Origin: Mucilaginibacter sp. L3T2-6
GTDB taxonomy: Bacteria > Bacteroidota > Bacteroidia > Sphingobacteriales > Sphingobacteriaceae
DNA: 64,000 bases
Assembly (NCBI RefSeq): GCF_030519355.1
Contig: NZ_JAUMKC010000004.1
Coordinates: 186,001 to 250,000, forward strand
Direction: 5' to 3'
Positions 33,116-41,902 of the stretch are shown here, in pieces. Position numbers and translations under genes: made by a program. How positions within the stretch are numbered: position 1 is the stretch's first letter; each line of letters starts with the position of its first letter. The notes below the pieces were generated by a model that was not told where the DNA came from, made no database searches, and was given only the letters and a program-made list of their open reading frames with translations.

Positions 33116-33688
33116 TTATTCGGCTTTCCCGAATTCACCATTAGCTTTTACGGCTATTTCGTCGCTAATGATAGCGTTACCGAACTTGCTGCCGAAATTG
33201 AAATCGGAACGTTTGATAGTGCCGGTTACCTGGAAACCAGCATCGGGTTTGCCTTGCGGGCTGGTAATTGTACCGCGGTACCACAAATCGAATACCACTG
33301 GTTTGGTAACACCGTGGATAGTTAAGTTGCCTTTTAATTTATAGCGGTTTTCACCGGCTTTTGAAATGCCGGTTGTAGTAAAGGTCAAGGCCGGAAAATT
33401 AGCTACATCAAAAAAGTCAGCTGATTTCAGGTGACCATCACGCTGATCTACGCCTGTGTTTACAGAGGCAGTGTTTGCAGTTAAATTAAATTTAGCATCG
33501 CTGAAGTCGGGTTTTGAAGCCACTATATTGGCAGAGAAGTCTTTGAACTCGCCGTCAACGTCCGACACCAGCAGGTGAGTGGCGGTAAAAGTTAATTTTG
33601 AGTGAGCCCTGTCAACATTCCAGGCGCTTTGCGCAAATGCAGCTGTATTTAATAAAGCGGCTGCAGCTAATACAAATAATTTTTTCAT
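33116..33688 (-). CDS. YceI-family periplasmic lipid-binding protein
   Basis: The 190-residue protein has a cleavable signal peptide (MKKLFVLAAAALLNTAAFAQ). The mature part starts with WNVDRAHSKLTFTATHL and has the long lipocalin-like YceI barrel, with LTIHGVTKPVVFDL. YceI proteins bind isoprenoid-like lipids in the periplasm and are induced by stress. Two TGTTTAAAC sites and a -7 box lie just upstream, which suggests control by a dedicated regulator. Confidence 0.93.
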   Translation of the reverse strand: MKKLFVLAAAALLNTAAFAQSAWNVDRAHSKLTFTATHLLVSDVDGEFKDFSANIVASKPDFSDAKFNLTANTASVNTGVDQRDGHLKSADFFDVANFPALTFTTTGISKAGENRYKLKGNLTIHGVTKPVVFDLWYRGTITSPQGKPDAGFQVTGTIKRSDFNFGSKFGNAIISDEIAVKANGEFGKAE

Positions 33689-33729
33689 GATTGTCTTTCT
33701 ATTCTTTATTGTGATTTTTTAAATCGCTA

Positions 33730-33737
33730 CAAAGATA
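33730..33737 (-). promoter_or_regulatory. -7 promoter box of the YceI gene
   Basis: On the minus strand the sequence is TATCTTTG, a match to TAnnTTTG, 41 nt before the start codon at 33688. No clear -33 TTG is seen. Confidence 0.55.
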
Positions 33738-33742
33738 ATATA

Positions 33743-33780
33743 TGTTTAAACATCTATTTTTATAAATAAGTGTTTAAACG
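33743..33780. promoter_or_regulatory. Two candidate operators upstream of the YceI gene
   Basis: TGTTTAAACA at 33743-33752 is a perfect palindrome. A near copy, TGTTTAAACG, lies at 33771-33780, 28 bp further upstream of the gene. The first site starts 5 bp behind the -7 box, so a bound protein would block polymerase. In other Bacteroidota YceI genes are often under MarR- or TetR-type repressors; the regulator here is unknown. Confidence 0.5.
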
Positions 33781-33865
33781 TGTATTGTGACAATCAAATG
33801 AGATAGGAAAAAATTTTGATTATTTATATCACATTTAGGGTCTTTATCGGTAATTTCTATAGAAA

Positions 33866-34495
33866 TTATTTTTCGTACGGGAAGTTTCGGGCAACTTTTT
33901 TCATCATCCTTTCCATCAGTTCATTTGCGCTGCTGAATACACCTTCATTCATTTCCTTGTAAAAGCGCCAAAGCAATATGCCATCGGTACCACTATATAT
34001 TTGCATAGTAAGTGCGCCCGATGCAGTGCTGCCTCCAAACCCAAACACCAGCGTTTTTGCAATAGCGGCGGCCTCACTACCGGTCTTCTCATATGCATAA
34101 CTGGCTTTTATCACCGCATCGACCTTTAGAATTTTGCTTAATGAGTCAGGTGTAATGGTTTCAAGTTTATCAGCTACGCCTGCTTGTTTTAGTAAGATGT
34201 TCGTTCTTTCAACATCCTGGAATGTAACCGTGTAATTATTAGCTTTTCGCAGCAGATAGGTGAACATGCCCTGTTGCATTTTAATGCCTTCTTCCTTTTC
34301 CTGAACAGCATTGTCGGCGGCATTGTAGTTTTTAGGGAATTTTTTGTAAGAAATAGAAACCGTTAAAGGCAGAATAGCTACCATTTTTTCTGTCTTAATA
34401 GCGGTCTTCATATTTGGCGCTTCATAAATCTGTTTTTGGCAAAAAGCCAGATTTGATAATGCAGCAAAAATCAAAACAAGTAAAAATTGTCTCAT
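33866..34495 (-). CDS. Secreted protein of unknown function, perhaps CsgG/LpoB-like fold
   Basis: The 209-residue protein has a signal peptide (MRQFLLVLIFAALSNLAFC, ending near residue 20). The mature part starts with a VAILPLTVSIS strand, then helices around QQGMFTYLL and DVERTNILLKQAG, and VDAVIKASYAYE. This order is like the alpha/beta periplasmic fold of CsgG, LpoB or GNA1162-type proteins. The likeness is weak, and a definite family cannot be given. It has no close partner gene. Confidence 0.5.
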   Translation of the reverse strand: MRQFLLVLIFAALSNLAFCQKQIYEAPNMKTAIKTEKMVAILPLTVSISYKKFPKNYNAADNAVQEKEEGIKMQQGMFTYLLRKANNYTVTFQDVERTNILLKQAGVADKLETITPDSLSKILKVDAVIKASYAYEKTGSEAAAIAKTLVFGFGGSTASGALTMQIYSGTDGILLWRFYKEMNEGVFSSANELMERMMKKVARNFPYEK

Positions 34496-34652
34496 TGGTC
34501 TAATTGATTAAAGGAATAAGTTGATAATGTAATTAAGGCGTAATGTTAATAAAATATTTGCTATTACTCGTGATTTTTAATTTGTAATAAAAAATATTTC
34601 ATGTGCTATTAATCAGCTGGCAGAAAAAGTCGGCTGTGCAATCCAACTTTCC

Positions 34653-35087
34653 TTACATCCGGTGAAGGTCTGCACGCCATTCTTTAATTTCCTTCTTGAT
34701 CTCTGCCGGGGAGAGGTTTTCTTTGGCGGCACGGTCAGCAAGTACTATAAACTCTGCATCAGGAGCAAACCGCAGGGCAATAACCTGTGCCATGGTTATC
34801 CTGCTATCCAGTGGCTTATGGGTTAACAAATAATGACGAAAGTTCTCCTCGGCGCGGATAACCCTGTCCTGGGCACGTAAAGGAAATTGGCGTAAGTAAT
34901 AGAAAGCCAGCATGGCGCTTATAAAAAGTATCGTTATTAATATAGATATCAAAACTTCATTATGCTCCGATATCTGCAGATAAATGTTAACTAACGACGC
35001 GATAAAGCCAACAAACAATAATGAAGATAAAACAAGATGGTATCCTTTGACGTAACGTGCGTGATGAGCGTTGTTTTGCTGTAACAT
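34653..35087 (-). CDS. DUF6526 membrane protein
   Basis: The 144-residue protein has two N-terminal membrane helices (about 18-38 and 46-64) and a soluble basic C-terminal part with YLRQFPLRAQDRVIRAEENFRHY. This is the pattern of DUF6526, which is common in Bacteroidota and has no known function. It is divergent from the aldo/keto reductase gene, with about 140 bp between the start codons. Confidence 0.75.
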   Translation of the reverse strand: MLQQNNAHHARYVKGYHLVLSSLLFVGFIASLVNIYLQISEHNEVLISILITILFISAMLAFYYLRQFPLRAQDRVIRAEENFRHYLLTHKPLDSRITMAQVIALRFAPDAEFIVLADRAAKENLSPAEIKKEIKEWRADLHRM

Positions 35088-35230
35088 GGAGGTTCTATTT
35101 TTGCGCCAAGTTACGTTATTTAAGTTACTGAGTGGATTTAAAAATGACTTTCCGATGTTCGCTTACAGAACAATTTAGCCGACCTTGCGTTAATATTTTT
35201 CATCAAATTTTCATCAAAACCCAATTTGAT

Positions 35231-36094
35231 ATGAATAACGAAGCAACGATATCAGAAAAAACATTTAAGATAGGCGGAGATTTAGCTGTTAACCGGCTGG
35301 GTTATGGCGCTATGCGCATTACCGGAAAGGGCATATGGGGACCGCCTAAAGATGAAGCCGAAGCTATAAGGGTGTTGCAGCGTGCAGTTGAGCTGGGCGT
35401 AAACTTTATCGACACCGCCGACAGCTATGGCCCTTACATCTCGGAAGAATTAATAGCTAAAGCTCTGTATCCATATCCGGAAGGCCTGGTAATTGCCACC
35501 AAAGGGGGATTGACACGCACCGGCCCCGACCAATGGCCCATTAATGCTAAACCGGACCACCTGAAGAAAGCCCTGGAGGGCAGCCTGAAACGCCTGAAAC
35601 AAGATCAGATTCAGCTATATCAGCTGCATAGGATTGATCCGGTTGTTCCGGCGGAGGAAAGCTTTAAATTTTTGCAAGGTGCACAGCAGGAAGGCTTAAT
35701 TAAGCATATAGGTTTATCCGAAGTTGATATAGATGTCATAAAAAAAGCGCAGGAGTACTTTGAGGTGGTTTCTGTACAAAACATGTACAGCGTTGATAAC
35801 CGTAAATGGGAGAGGGTGCTTCAATATTGCAGGGCACATCAAATTGCCTTTATTCCATGGTTCCCGCTTAACGCAGGCAACGTTGCAAGCCAGGACAAGC
35901 TGAAACAAATTGCCGAAAAGCACAAAGCTTCAGTACACCAGGTTGCACTGAGCTGGCTGCTTAATCACTCGGACAATATATTGCTTATCCCGGGTACTTC
36001 AAGTGTGCAGCACCTGGAAGAAAATATGGGCGCCGCATCGCTTGAACTTGATGAGGCGGATATCAAAATATTGAACAGCATTAACCCGCAGTAA
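35231..36094 (+). CDS. Aldo/keto reductase
   Basis: I use the ATG at 35231 (MNNEATISEK); the frame upstream does not resemble the family. The 287-residue barrel protein has the AKR tetrad region DTADSYGP (Asp and Tyr), a following ATKGG lysine, and the histidine in LYQLHRID. The NADPH-binding end (LLIPGTSSVQHLEENMGAASLELD) is also typical. It reduces aldehydes or ketones with NADPH in the cytosol; the substrate is unknown. A strong terminator follows. Confidence 0.92.
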   Translation: MNNEATISEKTFKIGGDLAVNRLGYGAMRITGKGIWGPPKDEAEAIRVLQRAVELGVNFIDTADSYGPYISEELIAKALYPYPEGLVIATKGGLTRTGPDQWPINAKPDHLKKALEGSLKRLKQDQIQLYQLHRIDPVVPAEESFKFLQGAQQEGLIKHIGLSEVDIDVIKKAQEYFEVVSVQNMYSVDNRKWERVLQYCRAHQIAFIPWFPLNAGNVASQDKLKQIAEKHKASVHQVALSWLLNHSDNILLIPGTSSVQHLEENMGAASLELDEADIKILNSINPQ

Positions 36095-36115
36095 ATACGG
36101 CGAATACTCTTTTTT

Positions 36116-36161
36116 AACCCTGTCAGTAATGGATTATTTATTGACAGGGTTTATTATTTTA
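36116..36161 (+). terminator. Terminator after the aldo/keto reductase gene
   Basis: AACCCTGTCA (36116-36125) and TGACAGGGTT (36142-36151) form a perfect ten-pair stem with a 16-nt loop and a T-rich tail. It lies 21 bp after the stop. Confidence 0.75.
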
Positions 36162-36226
36162 ACTGAGGTGAAACTTTTGCATCAATTACCTGTTTAAGGA
36201 ATGTTTTACCCTTAAAATAAATAACC

Positions 36227-36970
36227 ATGAAAAATGTAAAATTCTACGCTTTGATACTGTTGCTTACGGCGGCGGTATCATGTAAAAAAAACGACGGCTC
36301 TTCCATAAAAATAAAAGGAAATGTTTCGAATGATGAAGCAGCCGATATGGTGGCGGCTTCCATGTCATCAAATTTTAACGGTGTCGCCGGGGTCTCGGGC
36401 GACGTTACTGTAAGTGCGCAAGCCTTTGTAAATCTGCACATGGCCTGCGGATCTACCAGGACAGACAGCGTTTCCCGCAGCCACAGCGGTGACCAGGTTA
36501 GCTATAACTATAAATTGAAATATAGCTATACTTTAAACTGTAATTCAAACAATGTGCCCGATAACCTGTCATCAAATCTGGCCTATAGCGGTTCATATGA
36601 TGGTCCGCGTATTTCATCAACCAACTCCGGTAGCTCGTCATTTACTGTAGGCGGACTTGCCGGCGATGTGGCAAATTTCAGCGTTGCAGGCGAGTACAAA
36701 CGCGATGGTTCCTTTAAATCAAAGGTTGATACCACCAATACCGGCAGCAGCCATACGAATATCAATGTACAATCGCTGGTGGTAACTAAATTGGGCCATA
36801 AAATCGTTAGCGGGGCAGCAACATTTACCATTACAGGCAACGTGCCGAAAAAAGGGGATTTTGCCTTTTCCGGCAGCATCGTGTTTAACGGAGATGGTAC
36901 CGCTAAGCTTACTGTAAACGGTGCAATTTATATCGTGAACCTGGAGACAGGAGAGAAGACCAAAGCATAA
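36227..36970 (+). CDS. Putative lipoprotein of unknown function
   Basis: The 247-residue protein begins with a lipoprotein signal, with LTAAVSC as lipobox and C19 as the probable lipid site, followed by basic and polar residues. The mature part is rich in Ser, Asn and Gly with beta-strand-like stretches (VSYNYKLKYSYTL, FSVAGEYKRDG). No domain is recognised. It sits alone, with a terminator in front and a bidirectional terminator behind. Confidence 0.7.
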   Translation: MKNVKFYALILLLTAAVSCKKNDGSSIKIKGNVSNDEAADMVAASMSSNFNGVAGVSGDVTVSAQAFVNLHMACGSTRTDSVSRSHSGDQVSYNYKLKYSYTLNCNSNNVPDNLSSNLAYSGSYDGPRISSTNSGSSSFTVGGLAGDVANFSVAGEYKRDGSFKSKVDTTNTGSSHTNINVQSLVVTKLGHKIVSGAATFTITGNVPKKGDFAFSGSIVFNGDGTAKLTVNGAIYIVNLETGEKTKA

Positions 36971-36979
36971 TATTCGCTG

Positions 36980-37026
36980 AATCAAGAAGCCTATGAAATT
37001 TCAAACTTCATAAGCTTCTTGATTTT
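36980..37026. terminator. Bidirectional terminator between the lipoprotein gene and the second toxin gene
   Basis: AATCAAGAAGC (36980-36990) and GCTTCTTGATT (37014-37024) form a perfect 11-pair stem, with extra pairs inside. Both sides have A/T-rich flanks. It lies between the convergent genes ending at 36970 and 37035. Confidence 0.75.
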
Positions 37027-37034
37027 AAGCTGGT

Positions 37035-37442
37035 TTATGTGAGAACTATTTTTTTAAACTCATCTAAAGTAACAATATTGAGTTTCGGAAAGTCAAGCGT
37101 CTTTGCTATGTCGAAGTGTTTATCGTTAGTTACAATATAATCCGCATTACCCGCTATGGCTAAATCTGTAAATTTATTATCGTCAGCATCTTGCCCAATG
37201 ATGTTCCATTTGAAATAGGGTTCAGCAAAAATTACGTTATGAGCGGCGCTTAAGATCGATAAAACGAGGTTAGCCGTAACGTCAGAATATCTGCTGGTTA
37301 TTTTTTCTTCATATTCGGACATGATTTCGTTGCTGATTAACCATTCAAAAAGCCCTCTTTCAAAAGCCTGGTACAGCCAGTAGTGCCGGCTTTGTGGCGG
37401 AATGGACGCTAAAAGGCAGTTGGTATCAACAACAACAATCAT
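37035..37442 (-). CDS. PIN-domain toxin, second copy
   Basis: The 135-residue protein is a PIN domain, close in sequence to the toxin at 5485-5889. Shared features are the N-terminal VVVDTNCLL (first acid D6), EYEEKI in the middle, and DDNKFTDLAIAG followed by VTNDKHFDIAKTLDFP. The gene begins directly at the end of its antitoxin gene. Whether the two pairs cross-talk is unknown. Confidence 0.87.
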   Translation of the reverse strand: MIVVVDTNCLLASIPPQSRHYWLYQAFERGLFEWLISNEIMSEYEEKITSRYSDVTANLVLSILSAAHNVIFAEPYFKWNIIGQDADDNKFTDLAIAGNADYIVTNDKHFDIAKTLDFPKLNIVTLDEFKKIVLT

Positions 37443-37661
37443 TTAGTCGTCACCCTTTAGCATTTCATCAAAATCTTTTTGCGTGTAACCCTTATCCGCC
37501 ACTACTCTATTAACCTCTTCCGCTAACAGCCCGGAGTAATGTGCAACCATGGCCTTTTTTAGGTTTAAGGTCTCCTCTTCGGTCATCGGCCTGTTGAAGA
37601 GTCGTAGTAAACTAACCTGGATAGGATTGAGTTCGGTATGGGCTTTATGAATAGTTGCCAT
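37443..37661 (-). CDS. Antitoxin of the second PIN toxin pair
   Basis: The 72-residue acidic protein starts MATIHKAHTELNPIQVSLLRLF and ends with NRVVADKGYTQKDFDEML. It has the same layout as the antitoxin at 5893-6105: LLRLFN / ILKLFRN and a DKGY / EKGY motif. Its stop touches the toxin start (TAA next to ATG). A -7 box lies at 37682-37689 on this strand, so antitoxin and toxin form one transcript. Confidence 0.85.
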   Translation of the reverse strand: MATIHKAHTELNPIQVSLLRLFNRPMTEEETLNLKKAMVAHYSGLLAEEVNRVVADKGYTQKDFDEMLKGDD

Positions 37662-37681
37662 GATATTAAACTAAGCTACAA

Positions 37682-37689
37682 CAAATTTA
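37682..37689 (-). promoter_or_regulatory. -7 box of the second toxin-antitoxin operon
   Basis: The minus-strand sequence is TAAATTTG, a match to TAnnTTTG, 20 nt before the ATG at 37661. It is the counterpart of the box at 6121-6128, but the palindrome seen there is not present here. Confidence 0.45.
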
Positions 37690-37752
37690 CTTAATAAAGG
37701 TCAATTAACAAACCAGCCTGACTTACAACCATAGATAGTCATTCAACTCAAC

Positions 37753-38046
37753 CTATCCCACATTTGCCACCTTAAACGGTTTCACATCAACTGATTCCCA
37801 AATGCCTTGCGTAATATAGGGTTCGCCCTGCTTCCAGGCTTCAAGTTCTTCTTCGGTTTCAAATTGCATCACCATTACCGAGCCAATCATGTTGCCTTCA
37901 TCGTTTAATATCGCACCCCCGAAAAGGTAATTGCCGCTTTTCTTATATTCAGCGCCGTTATCAATATGGTGCGGGCGCACATTCATCCGGCGTTGCAGGG
38001 CGCCTTCGTCTGTAAAGTCGTAACCGGTTATCAGGTATTGTTTCAT
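37753..38046 (-). CDS. YciI-family protein
   Basis: The 97-residue protein has the YciI signature (MKQYLITGYDF, RMNVRPHHIDN and GPI-like strands), including the histidine pair at HHIDN. It has the C-terminal EEELEAWKQGEPYI region of these small dimeric alpha/beta proteins. Members are muconolactone-isomerase-like and their reaction is mostly unknown. It is divergent from galactokinase. Confidence 0.87.
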   Translation of the reverse strand: MKQYLITGYDFTDEGALQRRMNVRPHHIDNGAEYKKSGNYLFGGAILNDEGNMIGSVMVMQFETEEELEAWKQGEPYITQGIWESVDVKPFKVANVG

Positions 38047-38185
38047 TTATCTTGATGTTTTGGGTAAATAATAATTCGCTAAGGTGTTTAATTTCGCAAA
38101 CTTGCGAGCTATCCTAATAAAATAAATTTTAATAACTGTAATTTTTACATTTTTTATAATATTTGTAATTCCAACCAATTACTAA

Positions 38186-39337
38186 ATGAAGGAATTTCTT
38201 ACGCAGGAGTTTAATAAGTTATTTAATAAAAACCCCGAAAATACTTACTTCTCGCCTGGTCGTGTAAACCTTATCGGCGAACATATTGATTATAACGGCG
38301 GCCTGGTTATGCCATGCGCTATCACTTTCGGCACTTATTTACTGGCCTCGCCAAACAGCGATGGTATCTTCAGGTTTCGTAGCCTGAACTTTGATGACAA
38401 GCTGGATATTCCTGTGCAGGAAGAATATACCAAAACCGAAGAATACTGGTTTAACTATCCGCTTGGGGTTATTGAATACTTTTTAAAAGATGGCCACCCG
38501 GTTCTGGGTATGGACATGCTTTTTTATGGCGATATACCTATCAGTTCGGGATTATCGTCGTCGGCGTCAATAGAAGTAGTTACTGCTTTTGCCTTGAATG
38601 ATATGCTGAACGCAGGATATTCAAAACTTGACCTGGTGAAACTGGCTAAGTCGGTTGAAAATAATTTCATTGGTGTAAGCTGCGGCATAATGGATCAGTT
38701 TGCCGTTGCCTTCGGGGAGAAAAATAAAGCATTAATGCTGAACTGCGACACGCTGGATTATAAGGCCGTCGACAGTAATTTAGGCGAATACATCCTGGCA
38801 ATAATCAACACCAATAAGCCCCGCAAGCTGGCAGAGTCAAAATATAATGAACGTGTAGAGGAATGCCAGGCTGCGCTGAAGGCATTACAGCAGGAATTAT
38901 CGATTAGCCACCTTTGCGATATCGATACCGGAACATTTAATAAGCATAGCCATTTAATAACCGACCCGGTTGTTTATAAACGCGCAAAACATGTGGTGGA
39001 GGAAAATGACCGGGTAAAACTGGCCGCGGCTGCCTTAAGCAATAATAACCTGGATGAACTGGGCCGTTTGATGTATGCATCGCATGATTCATTGCGCGAT
39101 CTTTACGAAGTGAGTGGCGCCGAGTTGGACACCATAGCCGAATATTGCAAAACCGATGCAGACGTTGTTGGTGGCCGCATGACGGGCGCAGGCTTTGGCG
39201 GATGTGCTATAGCGTTGGTAAAAGAAAGTGCCTTTGATAAATTCAGCAACAATATCATTGAGTACTACACCCAAAAGATCGGCTATGCTCCATCGGTTTA
39301 TAGCTCCTTAATCGGTAACGGGGTGGGGGTGTTGTAA
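38186..39337 (+). CDS. galK: Galactokinase
   Basis: The 383-residue protein is a GHMP kinase with the galactokinase signature GRVNLIGEHIDYNGG (about 26-40). The ATP-binding SSGLSSSASIE motif is near the middle, and the C-terminal GGRMTGAGFGGCAIALV carries the third GHMP motif. It phosphorylates galactose at C1, the first step of the Leloir pathway. galT and galE are not adjacent, so a full galactose operon is not seen here. The start at 38186 fits the family. Confidence 0.95.
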   Translation: MKEFLTQEFNKLFNKNPENTYFSPGRVNLIGEHIDYNGGLVMPCAITFGTYLLASPNSDGIFRFRSLNFDDKLDIPVQEEYTKTEEYWFNYPLGVIEYFLKDGHPVLGMDMLFYGDIPISSGLSSSASIEVVTAFALNDMLNAGYSKLDLVKLAKSVENNFIGVSCGIMDQFAVAFGEKNKALMLNCDTLDYKAVDSNLGEYILAIINTNKPRKLAESKYNERVEECQAALKALQQELSISHLCDIDTGTFNKHSHLITDPVVYKRAKHVVEENDRVKLAAAALSNNNLDELGRLMYASHDSLRDLYEVSGAELDTIAEYCKTDADVVGGRMTGAGFGGCAIALVKESAFDKFSNNIIEYYTQKIGYAPSVYSSLIGNGVGVL

Positions 39338-39464
39338 AGTACGAAAGTCAGTAAATTACGAAAGACTCAATTCGCTTTTAGTGTTTGGCTTTGTCCTTTT
39401 TGGGCTTGGCAAGCTGCGAAATTACTTTTCGCCTTTTACCTTTGCCCTTTCACCTCATTCAAAA

Positions 39465-40001
39465 ATGAAGAAATTAAAACTTGAAGAACTAAACCGCGCC
39501 ACTGTCGCCGAATTTAAGGCGATGGACAAATTCCCGGTGGCCGTGGTACTGGATAATGTGCGGAGCATGAGCAATATCGGTTCGATATTTCGTACCTGCG
39601 ATGCCTTTGCAGTGGAACAGCTGTGCCTTTGCGGAATAACCGCTTGCCCGCCTCATCGTGAGATTGAAAAAACCGCCCTTGGTGCAACACAATCCGTTAA
39701 CTGGAAATATTTTGAAAACACCCTTCAGGCCGTGGATGCTTTGAAGCAGGAGGGCTATACTATTGTAGCGATAGAGCAGGCACAAAACAGCACCATGCTT
39801 AATAATTTTACCCCGTTAAAAGGCGCAAAATATGCTCTTATTTTCGGCAACGAAGTAAACGGGGTGGATGATGAAGTAATGAAAACGGTTGATGTTTGTA
39901 TAGAGATTCCCCAATTTGGGACCAAGCATTCCTTTAACGTAACCGTATCGGCGGGAATAGTGTTGTGGGAGTTTTGTCGCTCCGTAGGCGATAGACCATA
40001 G
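39465..40001 (+). CDS. SpoU/TrmH-type RNA methyltransferase
   Basis: I start at the ATG at 39465 (MKKLKLEELNRA); the upstream part has no likeness. The 178-residue protein has the SPOUT knot motifs: NVRSMSNIGSIFRTCDAF (motif 1), ALIFGNEVNGVDDEV (motif 2) and IEIPQFGTKHSFNVTVSAGIVLWE (motif 3). It is a 2'-O-ribose methyltransferase of tRNA or rRNA; which base is unknown. It lacks an N-terminal RNA-binding domain and is therefore like a small TrmH. Confidence 0.9.
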   Translation: MKKLKLEELNRATVAEFKAMDKFPVAVVLDNVRSMSNIGSIFRTCDAFAVEQLCLCGITACPPHREIEKTALGATQSVNWKYFENTLQAVDALKQEGYTIVAIEQAQNSTMLNNFTPLKGAKYALIFGNEVNGVDDEVMKTVDVCIEIPQFGTKHSFNVTVSAGIVLWEFCRSVGDRP

Positions 40002-40019
40002 TCCATAATAAAATGCCGG

Positions 40020-40053
40020 CAAAAAAATAGTCCATAACAAAAGCTATGGACTA
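40020..40053 (-). terminator. Terminator after the dihydrolipoyl dehydrogenase gene
   Basis: TAGTCCATA (40028-40036) and TATGGACTA (40045-40053) form a perfect nine-pair stem with an 8-nt loop. On the minus strand it is followed by a T run (plus-strand A run just before 40028). The same stem may also stop transcription of the convergent methyltransferase gene. Confidence 0.7.
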
Positions 40054-40077
40054 AGGTCTATTGTCTATTGACTAATT

Positions 40078-41469
40078 CTACAAATGTATCACCTCTCCAT
40101 ACGCAGCAGCGGCGGCTTCCATAATAGCCTCGCTCATGGTTGGGTGCGGGTGTACGGTTTTTATAATTTCGTGACCGGTTGCTTCCAGCTTACGCGCGGC
40201 AACGCATTCAGCAATCATTTCAGTAACGTTGTGTCCGATCATGTGTGCACCTAAAAACTCGCCATATTTACCGTCGAATATCAGTTTCACAAAACCATCT
40301 TTAGCACCTGCAGCGCTTGCTTTACCTGATGCCGAAAACGGAAACTTGCCGATCTTTAGATCAGTGTAACCTGCAGCAATAGCGGCTTTTTCGGTATAGC
40401 CCACTGATGCAACCTCAGGTGAGCAGTAAGTACAACCCGGGATATTATTATAATCAAGCGGATGCGGGTTTTGGCCGGCAATCTTCTCAACACAAATAAT
40501 TCCTTCGGCCGATGCCACGTGCGCCAGTGCCTGGCCTTTAACAATATCTCCGATAGCATATACACCTTCAACGTTGGTGCGGTAATAATCGTCAACAACT
40601 ACTTTGCCGCGGTCGGTTTGAACGCCGTTTTCTTCGAGCCCAAGGTTTTCAATATTAGTTGATATACCTACAGCCGATAAAACGATCTCGGCCTCAAGTG
40701 TTTCAACGCCATTCGCCGTTTTAACCTGCACTTTGCAGATGTCGCCGCTGCTGTCAACCGACTCAACGTTTGAGCTGGTCATGATATTGATACCTTGTTT
40801 TTTAAGCGTACGGGCCAGCTGTTTGGATACTTCCTCGTCCTCCAGCGGAACGATGTTATCCAGGAACTCAACCACGGTAACCTTAGTGCCGATAGCGTTA
40901 TAAACATAAGCAAACTCGATACCGATAGCGCCCGATCCCACTATGATCATTGACGCCGGTTTTTTAGGCAGCACCATCGCCTGGCGATAGCCTATAACTT
41001 TGGCGCCATCCTGCTTAAGGTTCGGCAATTCGCGCGAGCGGCCGCCTGTAGCCAGGATAATATGTTTTGCAGTCAAGTCCTGCAATTCGCCATTGGCGTT
41101 GGTAACGGTAACTACGCCTTTACTTTTCAGCTTGCCGGTACCCATTACCACATCGATCTTATTTTTGCGCATTAAAAACTGAACGCCTTTGCTCATGCCG
41201 TCGGCAACGCCGCGGCTTCTTTTTACCATGGCTTCAAAATCAACCTGGCTTTCGCCTACGGTAATACCATATTCTGCTGCATGGTTAATGTATTCAAACA
41301 CTTCAGCGCTTTTGATGAGCGCTTTGGTAGGGATACAGCCCCAGTTTAAGCAGATACCGCCAAGCGATTCCCGTTCAACAATGGCTGTTTTTAAACCCAA
41401 CTGCGAAGCGCGGATGGCAGCAACGTAACCGCCTGGCCCTGAACCTATAACAATTAAATCGTAATTCAT
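40078..41469 (-). CDS. lpdA: Dihydrolipoyl dehydrogenase (E3)
   Basis: The 463-residue protein has the FAD motif VIGSGPGGYVAAIRASQ at the N-terminus, the redox disulfide C40-C45 in GGICLNWGCIPTKAL, and the NAD motif VGSGAIGIEFAY. The C-terminal HPHPTMSEAIMEAAAAAYG carries the catalytic His-Glu pair. It reoxidises lipoamide in 2-oxoacid dehydrogenase complexes or the glycine system. No E1 or E2 gene is adjacent, so the enzyme is encoded alone, as in many Bacteroidota. A TAGCTTTG box on this strand lies at 41615-41622, far upstream. Confidence 0.95.
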   Translation of the reverse strand: MNYDLIVIGSGPGGYVAAIRASQLGLKTAIVERESLGGICLNWGCIPTKALIKSAEVFEYINHAAEYGITVGESQVDFEAMVKRSRGVADGMSKGVQFLMRKNKIDVVMGTGKLKSKGVVTVTNANGELQDLTAKHIILATGGRSRELPNLKQDGAKVIGYRQAMVLPKKPASMIIVGSGAIGIEFAYVYNAIGTKVTVVEFLDNIVPLEDEEVSKQLARTLKKQGINIMTSSNVESVDSSGDICKVQVKTANGVETLEAEIVLSAVGISTNIENLGLEENGVQTDRGKVVVDDYYRTNVEGVYAIGDIVKGQALAHVASAEGIICVEKIAGQNPHPLDYNNIPGCTYCSPEVASVGYTEKAAIAAGYTDLKIGKFPFSASGKASAAGAKDGFVKLIFDGKYGEFLGAHMIGHNVTEMIAECVAARKLEATGHEIIKTVHPHPTMSEAIMEAAAAAYGEVIHL

Positions 41470-41902
41470 ATTTTGATGATAATATGTTTAATGTGTGTTT
41501 TTGTGTTTATTGTTCTTGATGGATATTTCTATAAGCTCCGGCTTTTTAAACGTAATCAGGAGCATTGATGTTCGTTAATCAGGCAGAATATTGTAATCAC
41601 CCTAAATTCGAGGCCAAAGCTAATTAAAAGCGGGCAAATGCAAAAATATCACGTTCGCGTAATTTATATGTTGTTCAGTTTAAATCTGCCGGTATTCAGC
41701 TTAACTTAATGTTAATTCAACAAGACCGGGCATCCTCTCAAAACCAGTCGAATTCGTTAGTTTTCTCAAGCTAATGTAAATTTCTTGTTACGGTTGAATA
41801 GTGCCTTATAAATATTAACATAAAATTAATATCACCAATGTGGGTAAGCGGTATCTTTGCGGCAGTTAATTGATTTCATTATTTACATTAAAAAACAAAG
41901 GT
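41470..41902. other. Intergenic gap with promoters only
   Basis: This 433-bp divergent region holds a TAGCTTTG box on the minus strand (41615-41622), possibly for lpdA, and the TATCTTTG box at 41852 for the TonB-dependent receptor gene. I see no RNA gene or terminator in it. Confidence 0.6.
41852..41859 (+). promoter_or_regulatory. -7 promoter box of the TonB-dependent receptor gene
   Basis: TATCTTTG, a full match to TAnnTTTG, lies 43 nt before the ATG at 41903. The same spacing is seen for the second receptor gene (box at 45980). Confidence 0.5.
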
